Notes under the pieces: model-generated
What the model saw: only the letters and a program-made list of their open reading frames with translations
What the model was told of the DNA's origin: nothing
Database searches by the model: none
Position numbers and translations under genes: made by a program
In this document: in pieces, positions 6,287-14,167 of the stretch
How positions within the stretch are numbered: position 1 is the stretch's first letter
How the letters are laid out: every line of letters begins with the position of its first letter
From: an uncultured Massilia sp.
GTDB lineage: Bacteria > Pseudomonadota > Gammaproteobacteria > Burkholderiales > Burkholderiaceae
NCBI GenBank assembly: GCA_946886065.1
Contig: CAMPHU010000052.1
Span: 1-24,345, forward strand
Reading direction: 5' to 3'
DNA length: 24,345 nt

Positions 6287-8632
6287 TTATCGCAGCAGGC
6301 GCAGCCCGTACAATCCGCCTGCCACCGAACCGGGGCGCGCGACGAAGCGAACACTCAGCTTGCCCTGGGCATCCCGCCGCATAGCGTCCGGAATCGGGAT
6401 ATCCATGGTGTAGATCTCCTCCTCCGCGTCCCTTTTCAGCGTCAGGCTGGATAACAGCCGGCCATTCACGAGTATGTCGAACTGGCGTCCTGCGTCCGCT
6501 TTCGCAAAACTCAGGCGCAACGCTTTCGCCTCATGCTTGGGGTCGTTCAGCTCGTAGCTGAACCACTTCGCAGCGTGACGCCAGTGGCGGCCGTTGTTGA
6601 TGCCGGCTTCGCTGCCCTCGCCCTTGAAGAAGTGGTCGGATTCCGGCTGCTGTTCGCCGGGCGCCACCTGGTCGATGGTGCGGGCGTCCAAGGCAAGCCG
6701 CTCCGCTTCGCGCGCGGCATTGGCTGCCTGGAGCTGCGCCAGGCCGTCCGGGGTCGAGTGCTGCCAGTACATCGTGTAACGCGATTCATGCAGGCGGAAG
6801 AAGGGAACGAATTCCGTCTTCGCCCCATCCGCGCCATGGACCAGCCCTGGCGCCGTGAAGGTCAGCGGCTTGCCCTTGACCGGCTTGAACCTGCGGATGA
6901 AGTCTTTTGAATCGCTGACGAACATCGGCGCAGCCTCGAGCGGGCAGACCTGGCCGTTGGCGATGTGGCCCATGCGCGAGTCGTCGGCCAGGAAGTCGAG
7001 CTTTTCGTCGGCGAACAGGCGCGTCTTCGCCGCCAGTACCACGGGGCCGTGCAGGACCGCGTAGTAGTTGGACTTGTCCGGCATCTGTTCCAGGCGCGTG
7101 GTCATCGGCAGCTGCACGTCGACGCGGTCGCCCTTCTTCCAGTCCCGTTGGATGCTCACATAGCTGCCCGGCCGGCCCTCGACTTTTACAGCCTTGCCGT
7201 TGACCTTGACCTGCATGCGTCCCGCCGCCACCCAGGACGGATAGCGGATCTTCATGGTGAACTTGCCGCCCTCGTCGACCGTCAGGCGCGTCGTGTCGGC
7301 ATCCGGGAAATGCGTGCTTTGGGTCAGCTTGATCCCGCGCTCGCGCCAGTTCAGCGTGGACGGGATGAACAGGTTCACGAACAACGCGTCGCCTTCATGC
7401 GCGTAGATGAATTCGCCGTACTTGGCGTGGCTTTCGATGCCCGAGCCCACGCAGCACCACATGCCCTGGTCCACCTGCGAATACACGCGGTAGTGGTTCG
7501 GCCGCATCGGCGTGAAGTAGACGAAGCCGCCGCCCGGCCGCTGGGACGACAGGATGTGGTTGTACAGCGCGCGCTCATAGTAGTCGCCATAGCCGCCCTT
7601 CTGTTCCGACTGGAACAGCATCTGGGTCAGCTTGAGCATGTTGTAGGTATTGCAGGTCTCCGGCCCCTCGACATCGTTGATCATCGGGCCGAAGTCCTTC
7701 TGGTCGTGGAAGTGTTCCCTGACGCTGTTGCCGCCGATCGCCACGGTGCGGTGCTCAACGACGGTCTGCCAGAAGAACTTCGCGGCCTTGTCCAGGTCCT
7801 CGCGCCTGGTCAGGTCGGCGATGCGCTTGAAGCCGATGACTTTGGGGATCTGGGTATTCGCGTGGAGACCGGTCAGCTTGTCCTCGCCTTTCGTCAGCGG
7901 CTCGAGAATGGCCTGGTGCGAGAAGCGCAGCGCCAGGTCCATGTATTTGCGCTCGCCCGTCATCTGGGCGACGTCGGCGAAGATCTCGTTCATGCCGCCA
8001 TGCTCGCTACGCAGCATCTGCTGCATCTGCTGCTCGGACAGGCGTGAAGTAAGACCCAGCGCCCAGTCGGACAACTGGACCAGCATCGCGCGCGCCTCAT
8101 CGTTGCCTGCGTAACGCCAGGCATCGCGCAGGCCGGCATAGACCTTGTGCAGGTTGTACCAGGGAACCCACTTGCCGTTGACGGAGAAGTTGTCCGCCTC
8201 CAGCTTGCCCGCCGCGATATCGCGCCAGGCCTGGCGGCCGCCCGGAATGCCGCCGACGTAGCCGTCGCCATTGGCCTGCTGCGCGCGCTTGAGCTCCGCC
8301 ACGAAATAGTCCAGGCGGCGCAGTACCTCGCCGTCGCCGGTCGAGGCGTACATGAGCGCGAGCGCCGACAGGTAGTGGCCGCCCATGTGGCCATCCAGGC
8401 CGGTCGATTCCCAGTTGCCGTAGCTGGGCTTGCGCGGCTCCAGGCCGGCTTCGCGCAGGAAGGGAGCGAGCAGCCGGTCCGGCTCCATCGCCATCAGGTA
8501 GTTCAGGTCTGTGGTCTGGGCGTCGAGGAAGGGACCGGGCTTGAGCCGGACGTCCGCCAGCGGGAACAGGTCGGCCGCTTGCGCCCATGCGCCGGCGACC
8601 AAAAGGCTCAAGGCCGCGATCCGTGTCTTCAT
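6287..8632 (-). CDS. GH127 (DUF1680) beta-L-arabinofuranosidase
   Basis: 781 residues. The ATG at 8632 overlaps the preceding GH43 stop (ATGA). Residues 1-20 are a signal peptide (ending AQAA). The (alpha/alpha)6-barrel domain carries the GH127 metal/catalytic set: Glu325 and Cys327 in GPETCNTYNM and Cys393-Cys394 in MWCCVGSGIE. In characterised GH127 a cysteine of the CC pair is the nucleophile and the others hold zinc. A candidate acid/base is Glu306 in NSVREHF. Beta-sandwich domains follow. The family removes beta-L-arabinofuranose, as on extensin-type hydroxyproline arabinans. The frame stays open upstream of the ATG, but that part is the GH43 gene read in a wrong frame, not a fusion. Length is slightly above the ~650-residue bifidobacterial enzyme because of the extra C-terminal domain. 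Confidence 0.92.
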   Translation of the reverse strand: MKTRIAALSLLVAGAWAQAADLFPLADVRLKPGPFLDAQTTDLNYLMAMEPDRLLAPFLREAGLEPRKPSYGNWESTGLDGHMGGHYLSALALMYASTGDGEVLRRLDYFVAELKRAQQANGDGYVGGIPGGRQAWRDIAAGKLEADNFSVNGKWVPWYNLHKVYAGLRDAWRYAGNDEARAMLVQLSDWALGLTSRLSEQQMQQMLRSEHGGMNEIFADVAQMTGERKYMDLALRFSHQAILEPLTKGEDKLTGLHANTQIPKVIGFKRIADLTRREDLDKAAKFFWQTVVEHRTVAIGGNSVREHFHDQKDFGPMINDVEGPETCNTYNMLKLTQMLFQSEQKGGYGDYYERALYNHILSSQRPGGGFVYFTPMRPNHYRVYSQVDQGMWCCVGSGIESHAKYGEFIYAHEGDALFVNLFIPSTLNWRERGIKLTQSTHFPDADTTRLTVDEGGKFTMKIRYPSWVAAGRMQVKVNGKAVKVEGRPGSYVSIQRDWKKGDRVDVQLPMTTRLEQMPDKSNYYAVLHGPVVLAAKTRLFADEKLDFLADDSRMGHIANGQVCPLEAAPMFVSDSKDFIRRFKPVKGKPLTFTAPGLVHGADGAKTEFVPFFRLHESRYTMYWQHSTPDGLAQLQAANAAREAERLALDARTIDQVAPGEQQPESDHFFKGEGSEAGINNGRHWRHAAKWFSYELNDPKHEAKALRLSFAKADAGRQFDILVNGRLLSSLTLKRDAEEEIYTMDIPIPDAMRRDAQGKLSVRFVARPGSVAGGLYGLRLLR

Positions 8633-9645
8633 TTTTTCTCTACGCTCATGTAGCGGTTCAGGTCCTTCGGGTCCACGGTCGGCCAGCCGGCCTGGTCCCA
8701 CTTCATTTCCAGGACTTTCAGCTTCTGCTTGTACTTGTCGGCGGTCTCGTAGGCGTGCAGCACCATGTAGTCCTTGCCGTCGAAGGTATAGGCGCTGTTG
8801 TGGCCGAGCCCTTTCCAGTCGCTGTCGCCCTGGATCACGAGCGAGCCGCCGCCCTTGGCCATGTCCACGCCGTTGCGGTCGAGGTAAGGGCCGGTGACCT
8901 TCTTCGCGCGGCCGACCACCACCTTGTAGGTGCTGTCCTTGCCCTTGCAGCACAGGTCCCAGGAGGCGAACAGGTAGTACCAGTCGTTCTTGCGCATGAT
9001 GAATGGCGCTTCGATCTGGGCCGGGCCGGCTTCCTCGTCCGGGGTGTAGGCCGGGCGGTCGCGGCGGGCGATCGTGTGCCATTCCTGGGGCTCGGCCAAC
9101 CTGGTGCGGCTGGCGTCCAGCTTCACCAGCTTGAGGCCGCTCCAGAAGGAGCCGAAGGACATCCATGGCGTGCCGTTCTCGTCGTCGATGACGTTCGAAT
9201 CGATGGCGTTCCACAGGTCGCGGCCGGGGACCGATTGCAGGACCATGCCCTGGTCTTCCCAGCGGTAGTTCGGCGCGCGCGGGTCGAGCGTGGCATTGGT
9301 CGTCACGCCGATGCCGGAAGTGTTCTTGCCGAAGCCGGAGACCGAGTAGTACAGGTAGTACTTGCCCTTGTGGTGGTAGATGTCCGGGGCCCAGATGTGG
9401 TCGTTGAAGGTCGGGGCGGCTTTCTTGGCCCAGGCGGGTTCGCCGGGGAAGACGCGGCCTTCGGGCTTCCACGTTTTCATGTCGGTGGAGCTGTAGAAGG
9501 TGATGCCGGGGCCGGTGCTGAAGAGGTAGTACTTGTTGCCCTCTTTGGCCATGACGGGGTCGTGGACGCCGACCTGGGCGGCTATAGACGGGAATGCAGC
9601 GCCGAGGGCCAGCAATCCGGCGCAAATGCGAGTGATCGGAGACAT
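8629..9645 (-). CDS. Secreted GH43 arabinan endo-1,5-alpha-L-arabinanase
   Basis: 338 residues from the ATG at 9645, with AAGGA seven bases upstream and a signal peptide (about residues 1-24, ending IAA). It is a single GH43 propeller with the endo-arabinanase blocks: Asp29 in VHDPVM (base), WAPDIYHHKGKYYLYYS (about 85-101), Asp149 in NAIDSNVID (pKa modulator), SFGSFWSGL and Glu212 in QIEAPFI (acid). The double Cys in SWDLCCKG is a usual feature of this group. It cuts alpha-1,5-arabinan internally and would generate the oligosaccharides used by the GH51, GH43 and transport proteins nearby. It overlaps the GH127 start by four bases, so the two are translated together. Endo action is inferred from family blocks. 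Confidence 0.9.
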   Translation of the reverse strand: MSPITRICAGLLALGAAFPSIAAQVGVHDPVMAKEGNKYYLFSTGPGITFYSSTDMKTWKPEGRVFPGEPAWAKKAAPTFNDHIWAPDIYHHKGKYYLYYSVSGFGKNTSGIGVTTNATLDPRAPNYRWEDQGMVLQSVPGRDLWNAIDSNVIDDENGTPWMSFGSFWSGLKLVKLDASRTRLAEPQEWHTIARRDRPAYTPDEEAGPAQIEAPFIMRKNDWYYLFASWDLCCKGKDSTYKVVVGRAKKVTGPYLDRNGVDMAKGGGSLVIQGDSDWKGLGHNSAYTFDGKDYMVLHAYETADKYKQKLKVLEMKWDQAGWPTVDPKDLNRYMSVEKK

Positions 9646-9672
9646 CGCGTAATCCTTAGTTGAACTTAAAAC

Positions 9673-9756
9673 CGTCGCCCCGACGAAGGCCGGGACCCAA
9701 GTTGAGCGTTTCGACGGCTCACCCAACTTGGGCTCCGGCCTTCGCCGGAACGACGG
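9673..9756. repeat. Long imperfect inverted repeat (REP-like pair) between GH51 and the endo-arabinanase gene
   Basis: The left arm (ACGAAGGCCGGGACCCAAGTT...GAGC) and right arm (GCTCACCCAACTTGGG...CCGGCCTTCG) pair with a few mismatches around a short GTTTCGACG centre. Both ends carry CGTCG/CGACG. The ACTTGGG edge and the GTC/GAC ends resemble the elements at 1546-1586, 13264-13290 and 21641-21681. It looks like two REP units facing each other. No gene function is implied. Confidence 0.65.
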
Positions 9757-9774
9757 GCTACTGCTAACTAATTA

Positions 9775-11316
9775 TCACGCCTCAGCGGCGACGACGATTA
9801 CGGCCTTCGCGGGCACCTTCAGGGTCAGCTTGCCGTTGGCAGCCTTGGCGCTGTACGGCGCCGGCTTGATCGCCTGCGGCTTCTCGAAGGTGTTGTGCGC
9901 GTCCATCGTTTCGGAAGTCAGGATCTGGCCCGACACGCCCGAGACATTCTGGCCGGCCACGTTCAGCGTGATCTCGCTGGAGCGGGTCGGATGGGTGTTC
10001 ACCAGCGCGACATAGGTCTTGCCATCCTTGCCACGCGCAGCCGATGCACTGATGCCCGGGACCGACTTGCCGTTGACCGAGTAGGCCACGTCATTGTCCA
10101 CCGCCACCGGCAGCGAGGTCGCATCCTGGAACGGAATGTACATCTTGTAGGTGTGGTAGGTCGGCGTCAGCAGCATCTTCTCCTTGTCGGTGATGATCAT
10201 CGCCTGCAGCACGTTGACCATCTGCGCGATCATCGTCATGCGCACGCGCTCCGCATGCGCATGGAAGATGTTGAAGTTGAGTGCCGCCACGACCGCGTCG
10301 CGCAGGGTGTTACGCTGGAACAGGAAGCCAGGATTGGTGCCCGGTTCCACGTCGTACCAGGTGCCCCATTCGTCCACGTAGAAGCCGATTTTCTTCTCCG
10401 GATCGTTCTTGTCCAGGATGGCGACGTTGCGGCGGATATGGCCGTCCATGCGCATGGTCTGCTGCATGGTCGAGAACCATTCCGTCTCCGGGAAGCCGGT
10501 GGCGGCGCCCTTCTTCTCCCACACGCCGGTCGGCAGCGTGTAGAAGTGGAAGCTGATGCCGTCGGTGCCGCGCGCGGCCTCCTTGCTCAATACCTCGGTC
10601 CACTTGGTGTCGTCGTCGTTGCCGCCGCTGGCGATCATCTTCGGACGCGCATTCGGCGGCGTCTTCAGGAAGGTCGCGTAGTGGTTGTACAGGTTGGCGT
10701 AGTACTCCGGCTTCATGTTGCCGCCGCAGCCCCAGGCTTCGTTGCCGATGCCGAAGAAGGCGACCTTGTACGGCTCCTTGCGGCCGTTCTTGCGGCGCTG
10801 CTCGGCCAGGGTCGACTTGGTGTCGGAGGTCATGTACTCGAGCCACTCGGCCATCTCCTGCGGGGTGCCGGAGCCGAGGTTGCCGTTGACGTAGGCTTCG
10901 GTACCCAGGATCTCGACCAGGTCGAAGAACTCGTGGGTGCCGACCGCGTTGTCTTCCGCCACGCCGCCCCAGTGGGTGTTGACCTTCACCGGGCGCTTGT
11001 TGCGCGGGCCGATGCCGTCGCGCCAGTGGTACTCGTCGGCGAAGCAGCCGCCCGGCCAGCGCACCAGCGGCACCTTCAGCTCCTTGAGCGCGCCGACCAC
11101 GTCGTTGCGCCAGCCGCGGGTATTCGGGATCTTCGACTGCGGACCGACCCACAGCCCCTCGTAGATGCCGGTGCCGAGGTGTTCCGCGAACTGGCCGTAG
11201 ACGTTCTTGTTGATGACCGGGCCGGGCTTCGTGGTGTCGACCGTGACGCTCACCTGGGCAAAGGCCGGCAGCGCCGCCATGGCGAATGCGAGGATGGTGG
11301 GCTTGAGTAGATTCAT
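9775..11316 (-). CDS. Secreted GH51 alpha-L-arabinofuranosidase
   Basis: 513 residues from the ATG at 11316 (AGGAG just upstream). Residues ~1-20 form a signal peptide ending AFA. It has a (beta/alpha)8 catalytic barrel plus a C-terminal beta domain. The acid/base is Glu193 in FFGIGNEAWGCGG, and the nucleophile is Glu316 in GFYVDEWGTWYDVEPG. Other family blocks are RWPGGCFADEYHWRDGIGP and FHFYTLPTGVWE. GH51 enzymes release terminal alpha-L-arabinofuranose from arabinan, arabinoxylan and oligosaccharides. Many bacterial GH51 are cytoplasmic, so the export signal is worth noting and suits work on polymer outside or oligomers in the periplasm. It starts 16 bp after the GH97 stop. Confidence 0.93.
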   Translation of the reverse strand: MNLLKPTILAFAMAALPAFAQVSVTVDTTKPGPVINKNVYGQFAEHLGTGIYEGLWVGPQSKIPNTRGWRNDVVGALKELKVPLVRWPGGCFADEYHWRDGIGPRNKRPVKVNTHWGGVAEDNAVGTHEFFDLVEILGTEAYVNGNLGSGTPQEMAEWLEYMTSDTKSTLAEQRRKNGRKEPYKVAFFGIGNEAWGCGGNMKPEYYANLYNHYATFLKTPPNARPKMIASGGNDDDTKWTEVLSKEAARGTDGISFHFYTLPTGVWEKKGAATGFPETEWFSTMQQTMRMDGHIRRNVAILDKNDPEKKIGFYVDEWGTWYDVEPGTNPGFLFQRNTLRDAVVAALNFNIFHAHAERVRMTMIAQMVNVLQAMIITDKEKMLLTPTYHTYKMYIPFQDATSLPVAVDNDVAYSVNGKSVPGISASAARGKDGKTYVALVNTHPTRSSEITLNVAGQNVSGVSGQILTSETMDAHNTFEKPQAIKPAPYSAKAANGKLTLKVPAKAVIVVAAEA

Positions 11317-11332
11317 GCGTGTCTCCTGATTT

Positions 11333-13243
11333 TTACTTGAATACGGCGACAAAGCCGCCTTGAGGTTTGATGCTGATCCTTGCCTTGCCGCCCTGGATCG
11401 GGGCCTGCGTGAAACTGCGTTCGGTGTCGCCGTCGGTGACGAGCGTGCCGCTGCGCCCGTCCAGGAAGGACAGGTCGAGCTCTACGCTGCGCTCGGTGGC
11501 GTCGGCGTTGATGCCGGCGACGTACCAGCTGCCGCCGCTCTTGCGGGCGAGGATGGCGTAGCGGCCCGGATCGCCATCGATGAAGCGCACGTCGTCCCAG
11601 CTGCGCGGCAGGTCCTGCAGCAGGGTCTTCACGTAGGGCGGCACCGTGGCCATGCCTTCCGGGCGCTCCGCGAAGTGCTGGATGCCGGACAGGAACAGCA
11701 CGGATTCGGCCAGCTCGAACCCATTGCGCGTGGCGCGCTTGATGTTGGGGATGTCGCCGAAGACCATCGGCGTGAAATCCATCGGGTCGAACAGGTTGCG
11801 GGTGAAGGGCAGCATGGCCGCATGGGCCGGCACCGCGTCCTGGTCGGCCTGTTCGAAGGTCGTGAACTCCAGGCCGCGAATGGCCTCCACCGTCATCAGG
11901 TTCGGATAGGTGCGCGACCAGCCGCGCGGCAGGGTGGCGCCATGGAAGTTCACCAGCAGGCCCGCCTTGGCGGCGTCATTCAGGATGTCGATGTAATAAG
12001 CGATCATCGACTTGCCGTCGCCGGCGAAGAAGTCGACCTTGACGCCCTTGACGCCGATCTCGCGCAGGCGGCCGAACTCTTTTGCCCGCTGGGCCGGCGT
12101 CAGCAGTGCGCCCTTTGGGCTGTATTCCGTCTTGTTCCAGGCGCCGGACGAGTTGTACCAGACCAGGATGCCGACACCCTTCCCCGCCGCATACCGCACC
12201 AGCTCGCGCAGCTTGTCGACGCCGATCTTGCGGTCCCAGTCGGCGTCGACCAGCGTGTAGTCCCATTTCATCTCGGCGGCGAAGTCGACGAAGCGCTTCT
12301 GCACGTCGAATACGGTGGCGTCGTCCTTCAGCAGCGCCCAGCTCCAGGAAGCATGGCCGGGCTGAATAGCTGCCTTGTCGAAGGCGATGGCGGGTGCGGC
12401 GAGATCGGTGCCCAGCGTGGACTCGACCAGGGTCTTGAGCGAGCCGAGGGTGATGACGCGCCAGGGCGTGGCAAGCTCGCCCTTCGCTTCGGCCAGCAGT
12501 GCGCCACGCGTGTAGACCTCGGGCGCCGCCGGCGGTGCGAGGCGGTAGACGCCGCCGGGAGATTCCGAGGCCAGGCGCGATGCGTGGAAGCTGCCGTCCA
12601 TGTTCGCTTCGGTCAGCGCCACCCAGGTGTCGCCGGTACGGAACAGGGCCGGGAACACCCAGCCTGCGCCGAGCTTGGACGGGGTGCCGACCGGGATCTC
12701 GCGCTGGTAGTGCTCCTCGTAGGATGGATTCGTGTTCATCCAGCCGGTCTGGGCCACCGACATCGGCTGCAGCCACGCGCGGCTGGACGGATCGAAGGCG
12801 AAACTGGTGGATTCGGAAACGAACTGCAGCTTCGGCGCGCGCACGACGTAGCGGAAAGCGACGCCGTCGTTCGAGGCGCGGAAGCTCACGTCCATGGCCT
12901 GCCCTGCCGCGTTGCGCACGGTGTGGGTTTGTTCGTTGGCGCTGTAGGTAATGTGGCGCTTCTTGGCGGTGGCGAGTTCGTAGCTGTCGCGCACGGGCTT
13001 GACGGGCGAGCTGGCGGACAGGGTCAGCTTGCTCGACAGGTCGATGCCCTTCAGCTGGAGGCCGAGGGCGGATGGGAGGATGACCGGCTTGCCGTCGCGC
13101 GAGACGGCATACGTGAGCATGCCGTTTTTCGAGACGGATAGGTCGACGCTGATGTGGCGGTCGGGGCTGGTCAGGGGCGCGGCGTGTGCGTGGGTGCACA
13201 GCAGGGCAATGGCGGCCAGCAGGGTGCTACGGGATGCGTTCAT
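11333..13243 (-). CDS. Secreted GH97 glycoside hydrolase, retaining type (alpha-galactosidase / possible beta-L-arabinopyranosidase)
   Basis: 636 residues from the ATG at 13243 (GGAG six bases upstream), with a signal peptide (about residues 1-21, ending AHA). It has an N-terminal beta-sandwich, a central (beta/alpha)8 barrel and a short C-terminal beta domain, as in SusB relatives. The barrel holds GVKVDFFAGDG, with Asp404 at the nucleophile place of retaining GH97, and Glu453 in MTVEAIRGLE as likely acid/base. Inverting alpha-glucosidases of the family lack this Asp. Thus it is probably alpha-galactosidase-like. Because alpha-D-galactose and beta-L-arabinopyranose differ only by the CH2OH group, beta-L-arabinopyranosidase is a fair guess in this arabinose locus. 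It follows the SDR gene after a 121-bp gap with a REP-like hairpin. Confidence 0.88.
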   Translation of the reverse strand: MNASRSTLLAAIALLCTHAHAAPLTSPDRHISVDLSVSKNGMLTYAVSRDGKPVILPSALGLQLKGIDLSSKLTLSASSPVKPVRDSYELATAKKRHITYSANEQTHTVRNAAGQAMDVSFRASNDGVAFRYVVRAPKLQFVSESTSFAFDPSSRAWLQPMSVAQTGWMNTNPSYEEHYQREIPVGTPSKLGAGWVFPALFRTGDTWVALTEANMDGSFHASRLASESPGGVYRLAPPAAPEVYTRGALLAEAKGELATPWRVITLGSLKTLVESTLGTDLAAPAIAFDKAAIQPGHASWSWALLKDDATVFDVQKRFVDFAAEMKWDYTLVDADWDRKIGVDKLRELVRYAAGKGVGILVWYNSSGAWNKTEYSPKGALLTPAQRAKEFGRLREIGVKGVKVDFFAGDGKSMIAYYIDILNDAAKAGLLVNFHGATLPRGWSRTYPNLMTVEAIRGLEFTTFEQADQDAVPAHAAMLPFTRNLFDPMDFTPMVFGDIPNIKRATRNGFELAESVLFLSGIQHFAERPEGMATVPPYVKTLLQDLPRSWDDVRFIDGDPGRYAILARKSGGSWYVAGINADATERSVELDLSFLDGRSGTLVTDGDTERSFTQAPIQGGKARISIKPQGGFVAVFK

Positions 13244-13263
13244 GGCGGACTCCAAAACACCCT

Positions 13264-13290
13264 GTCGTTCCCGCGCAGGCAGGAACGACG
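13264..13290. repeat. REP-like hairpin upstream of the GH97 gene
   Basis: GTCGTTCC (13264-13271) pairs with GGAACGAC (13282-13289) around CGCGCAGGCA. The core CGCGCAGGC is the reverse complement of the GCCTGCGCG core of the element at 21641-21681. On the minus strand it is followed by AGGGTGTTTTGG, so weak terminator activity is possible but the U-run is poor. Confidence 0.6.
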
Positions 13291-13364
13291 GGTGGGTGAG
13301 CGGGGACGACTAGACGGATGCTGCGCTGGCCGGCGTAGCGCCAAGCCAGGAAGACGCTAGCGCG

Positions 13365-14132
13365 TCAGGTCCAACCCGCATCCACCACGAAGTCCTGCGC
13401 CGTGCACATCTTGCTGTCGTCCGCCCCCAGGAAGAGCACCATGTTGGCCACATCCTCCGGCATGAGCTTGCCCGGCAGGCACTGCGCCTTCTTGATTTCC
13501 TCCTCCGCCGCCGCGTCCACCCACAGCTCGATCTGGCGCTGCGTCATGACCCAGCCCGGCGTGACCGTATTCACGCGCACCCCGAACGGGCCGAGGTCGC
13601 GCGCCAGGCTGCGGGTCAGGCCGATCACGGCCGCCTTGGTAGTGGCGTAGACCGGATAGCCCGCGCCCTTGGCATGCCAGGACATGGAGCTGAAATTGAT
13701 GATGGAGCCGCCGCCCTTCTTCTTCATCCCTTCCAGGACCGCCTGGATGGTGAAGAACATCGGACGCTGGTTGATGGCGATGCGCTCGTTCCAGTAGTCG
13801 AGCGAGACGTCCTGGATGTCGTGGCGCTGATCGTTGGCCGCATTGTTGACCAGGACGTCGAAGTCGCCCAGCTGTTCCGCCAGCTCGGCCACCGTGCGCT
13901 GCAGCGCCGGAATATCGGTGATATCGCAATAACGGAACACCGGCGCCTGGTGGCCCGCCTGGGCAAGCCTGGCGCACAGCGCCTCGCTGGCCTGCTTCGC
14001 GATGTCCACGAACGCGACCACGGCGCCCTGCTCCACGAATGCGCTGACGATCGCCTCGCCGATGCCGGTGCCGCCACCGGTCACGAACACGCGCTTGCCT
14101 TTAAGGCTGGGATACTTCGCTAACTGACTCAT
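13365..14132 (-). CDS. SDR-family pentose 1-dehydrogenase (L-arabinose/D-xylose dehydrogenase, Caulobacter XylB-like)
   Basis: 255 residues. The ATG at 14132 is preferred over the one at 14144 because GGAG sits six bases upstream. It is a classical short-chain dehydrogenase: cofactor motif TGGGTGIG (18-25), NNAAN (96-100), Ser148/149, and the catalytic Tyr162 and Lys166 in YATTK. The protein resembles Caulobacter crescentus D-xylose dehydrogenase XylB over its length (YPSLKGKRV, NNA.NDxRH, SWH, AQCL.G, DAGW end), as I recall that sequence. It should oxidise L-arabinose to L-arabinono-1,4-lactone with NAD(P)+, the first step before the lactonase. A role with D-xylose or in L-KDA oxidation cannot be excluded. 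It lies 35 bp after the aldehyde dehydrogenase gene. Confidence 0.87.
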   Translation of the reverse strand: MSQLAKYPSLKGKRVFVTGGGTGIGEAIVSAFVEQGAVVAFVDIAKQASEALCARLAQAGHQAPVFRYCDITDIPALQRTVAELAEQLGDFDVLVNNAANDQRHDIQDVSLDYWNERIAINQRPMFFTIQAVLEGMKKKGGGSIINFSSMSWHAKGAGYPVYATTKAAVIGLTRSLARDLGPFGVRVNTVTPGWVMTQRQIELWVDAAAEEEIKKAQCLPGKLMPEDVANMVLFLGADDSKMCTAQDFVVDAGWT

Positions 14133-14167
14133 CACTGTCTCCATCTGTTCTTATTGTGCGGCCGTTT

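Noticed and set aside
8633..9625. N-terminal extension that would fuse 331 extra residues to GH127
   Set aside because: The extension is the GH43 gene read in another frame (Arg/Pro/Gly/His-rich, no motifs). The signal peptide directly after the internal ATG at 8632 shows the true start.
9673..9756. Intrinsic terminator between GH51 and the endo-arabinanase gene
   Set aside because: A long GC-rich inverted repeat but no U-tract on either side; it matches REP-like elements elsewhere in the window better.
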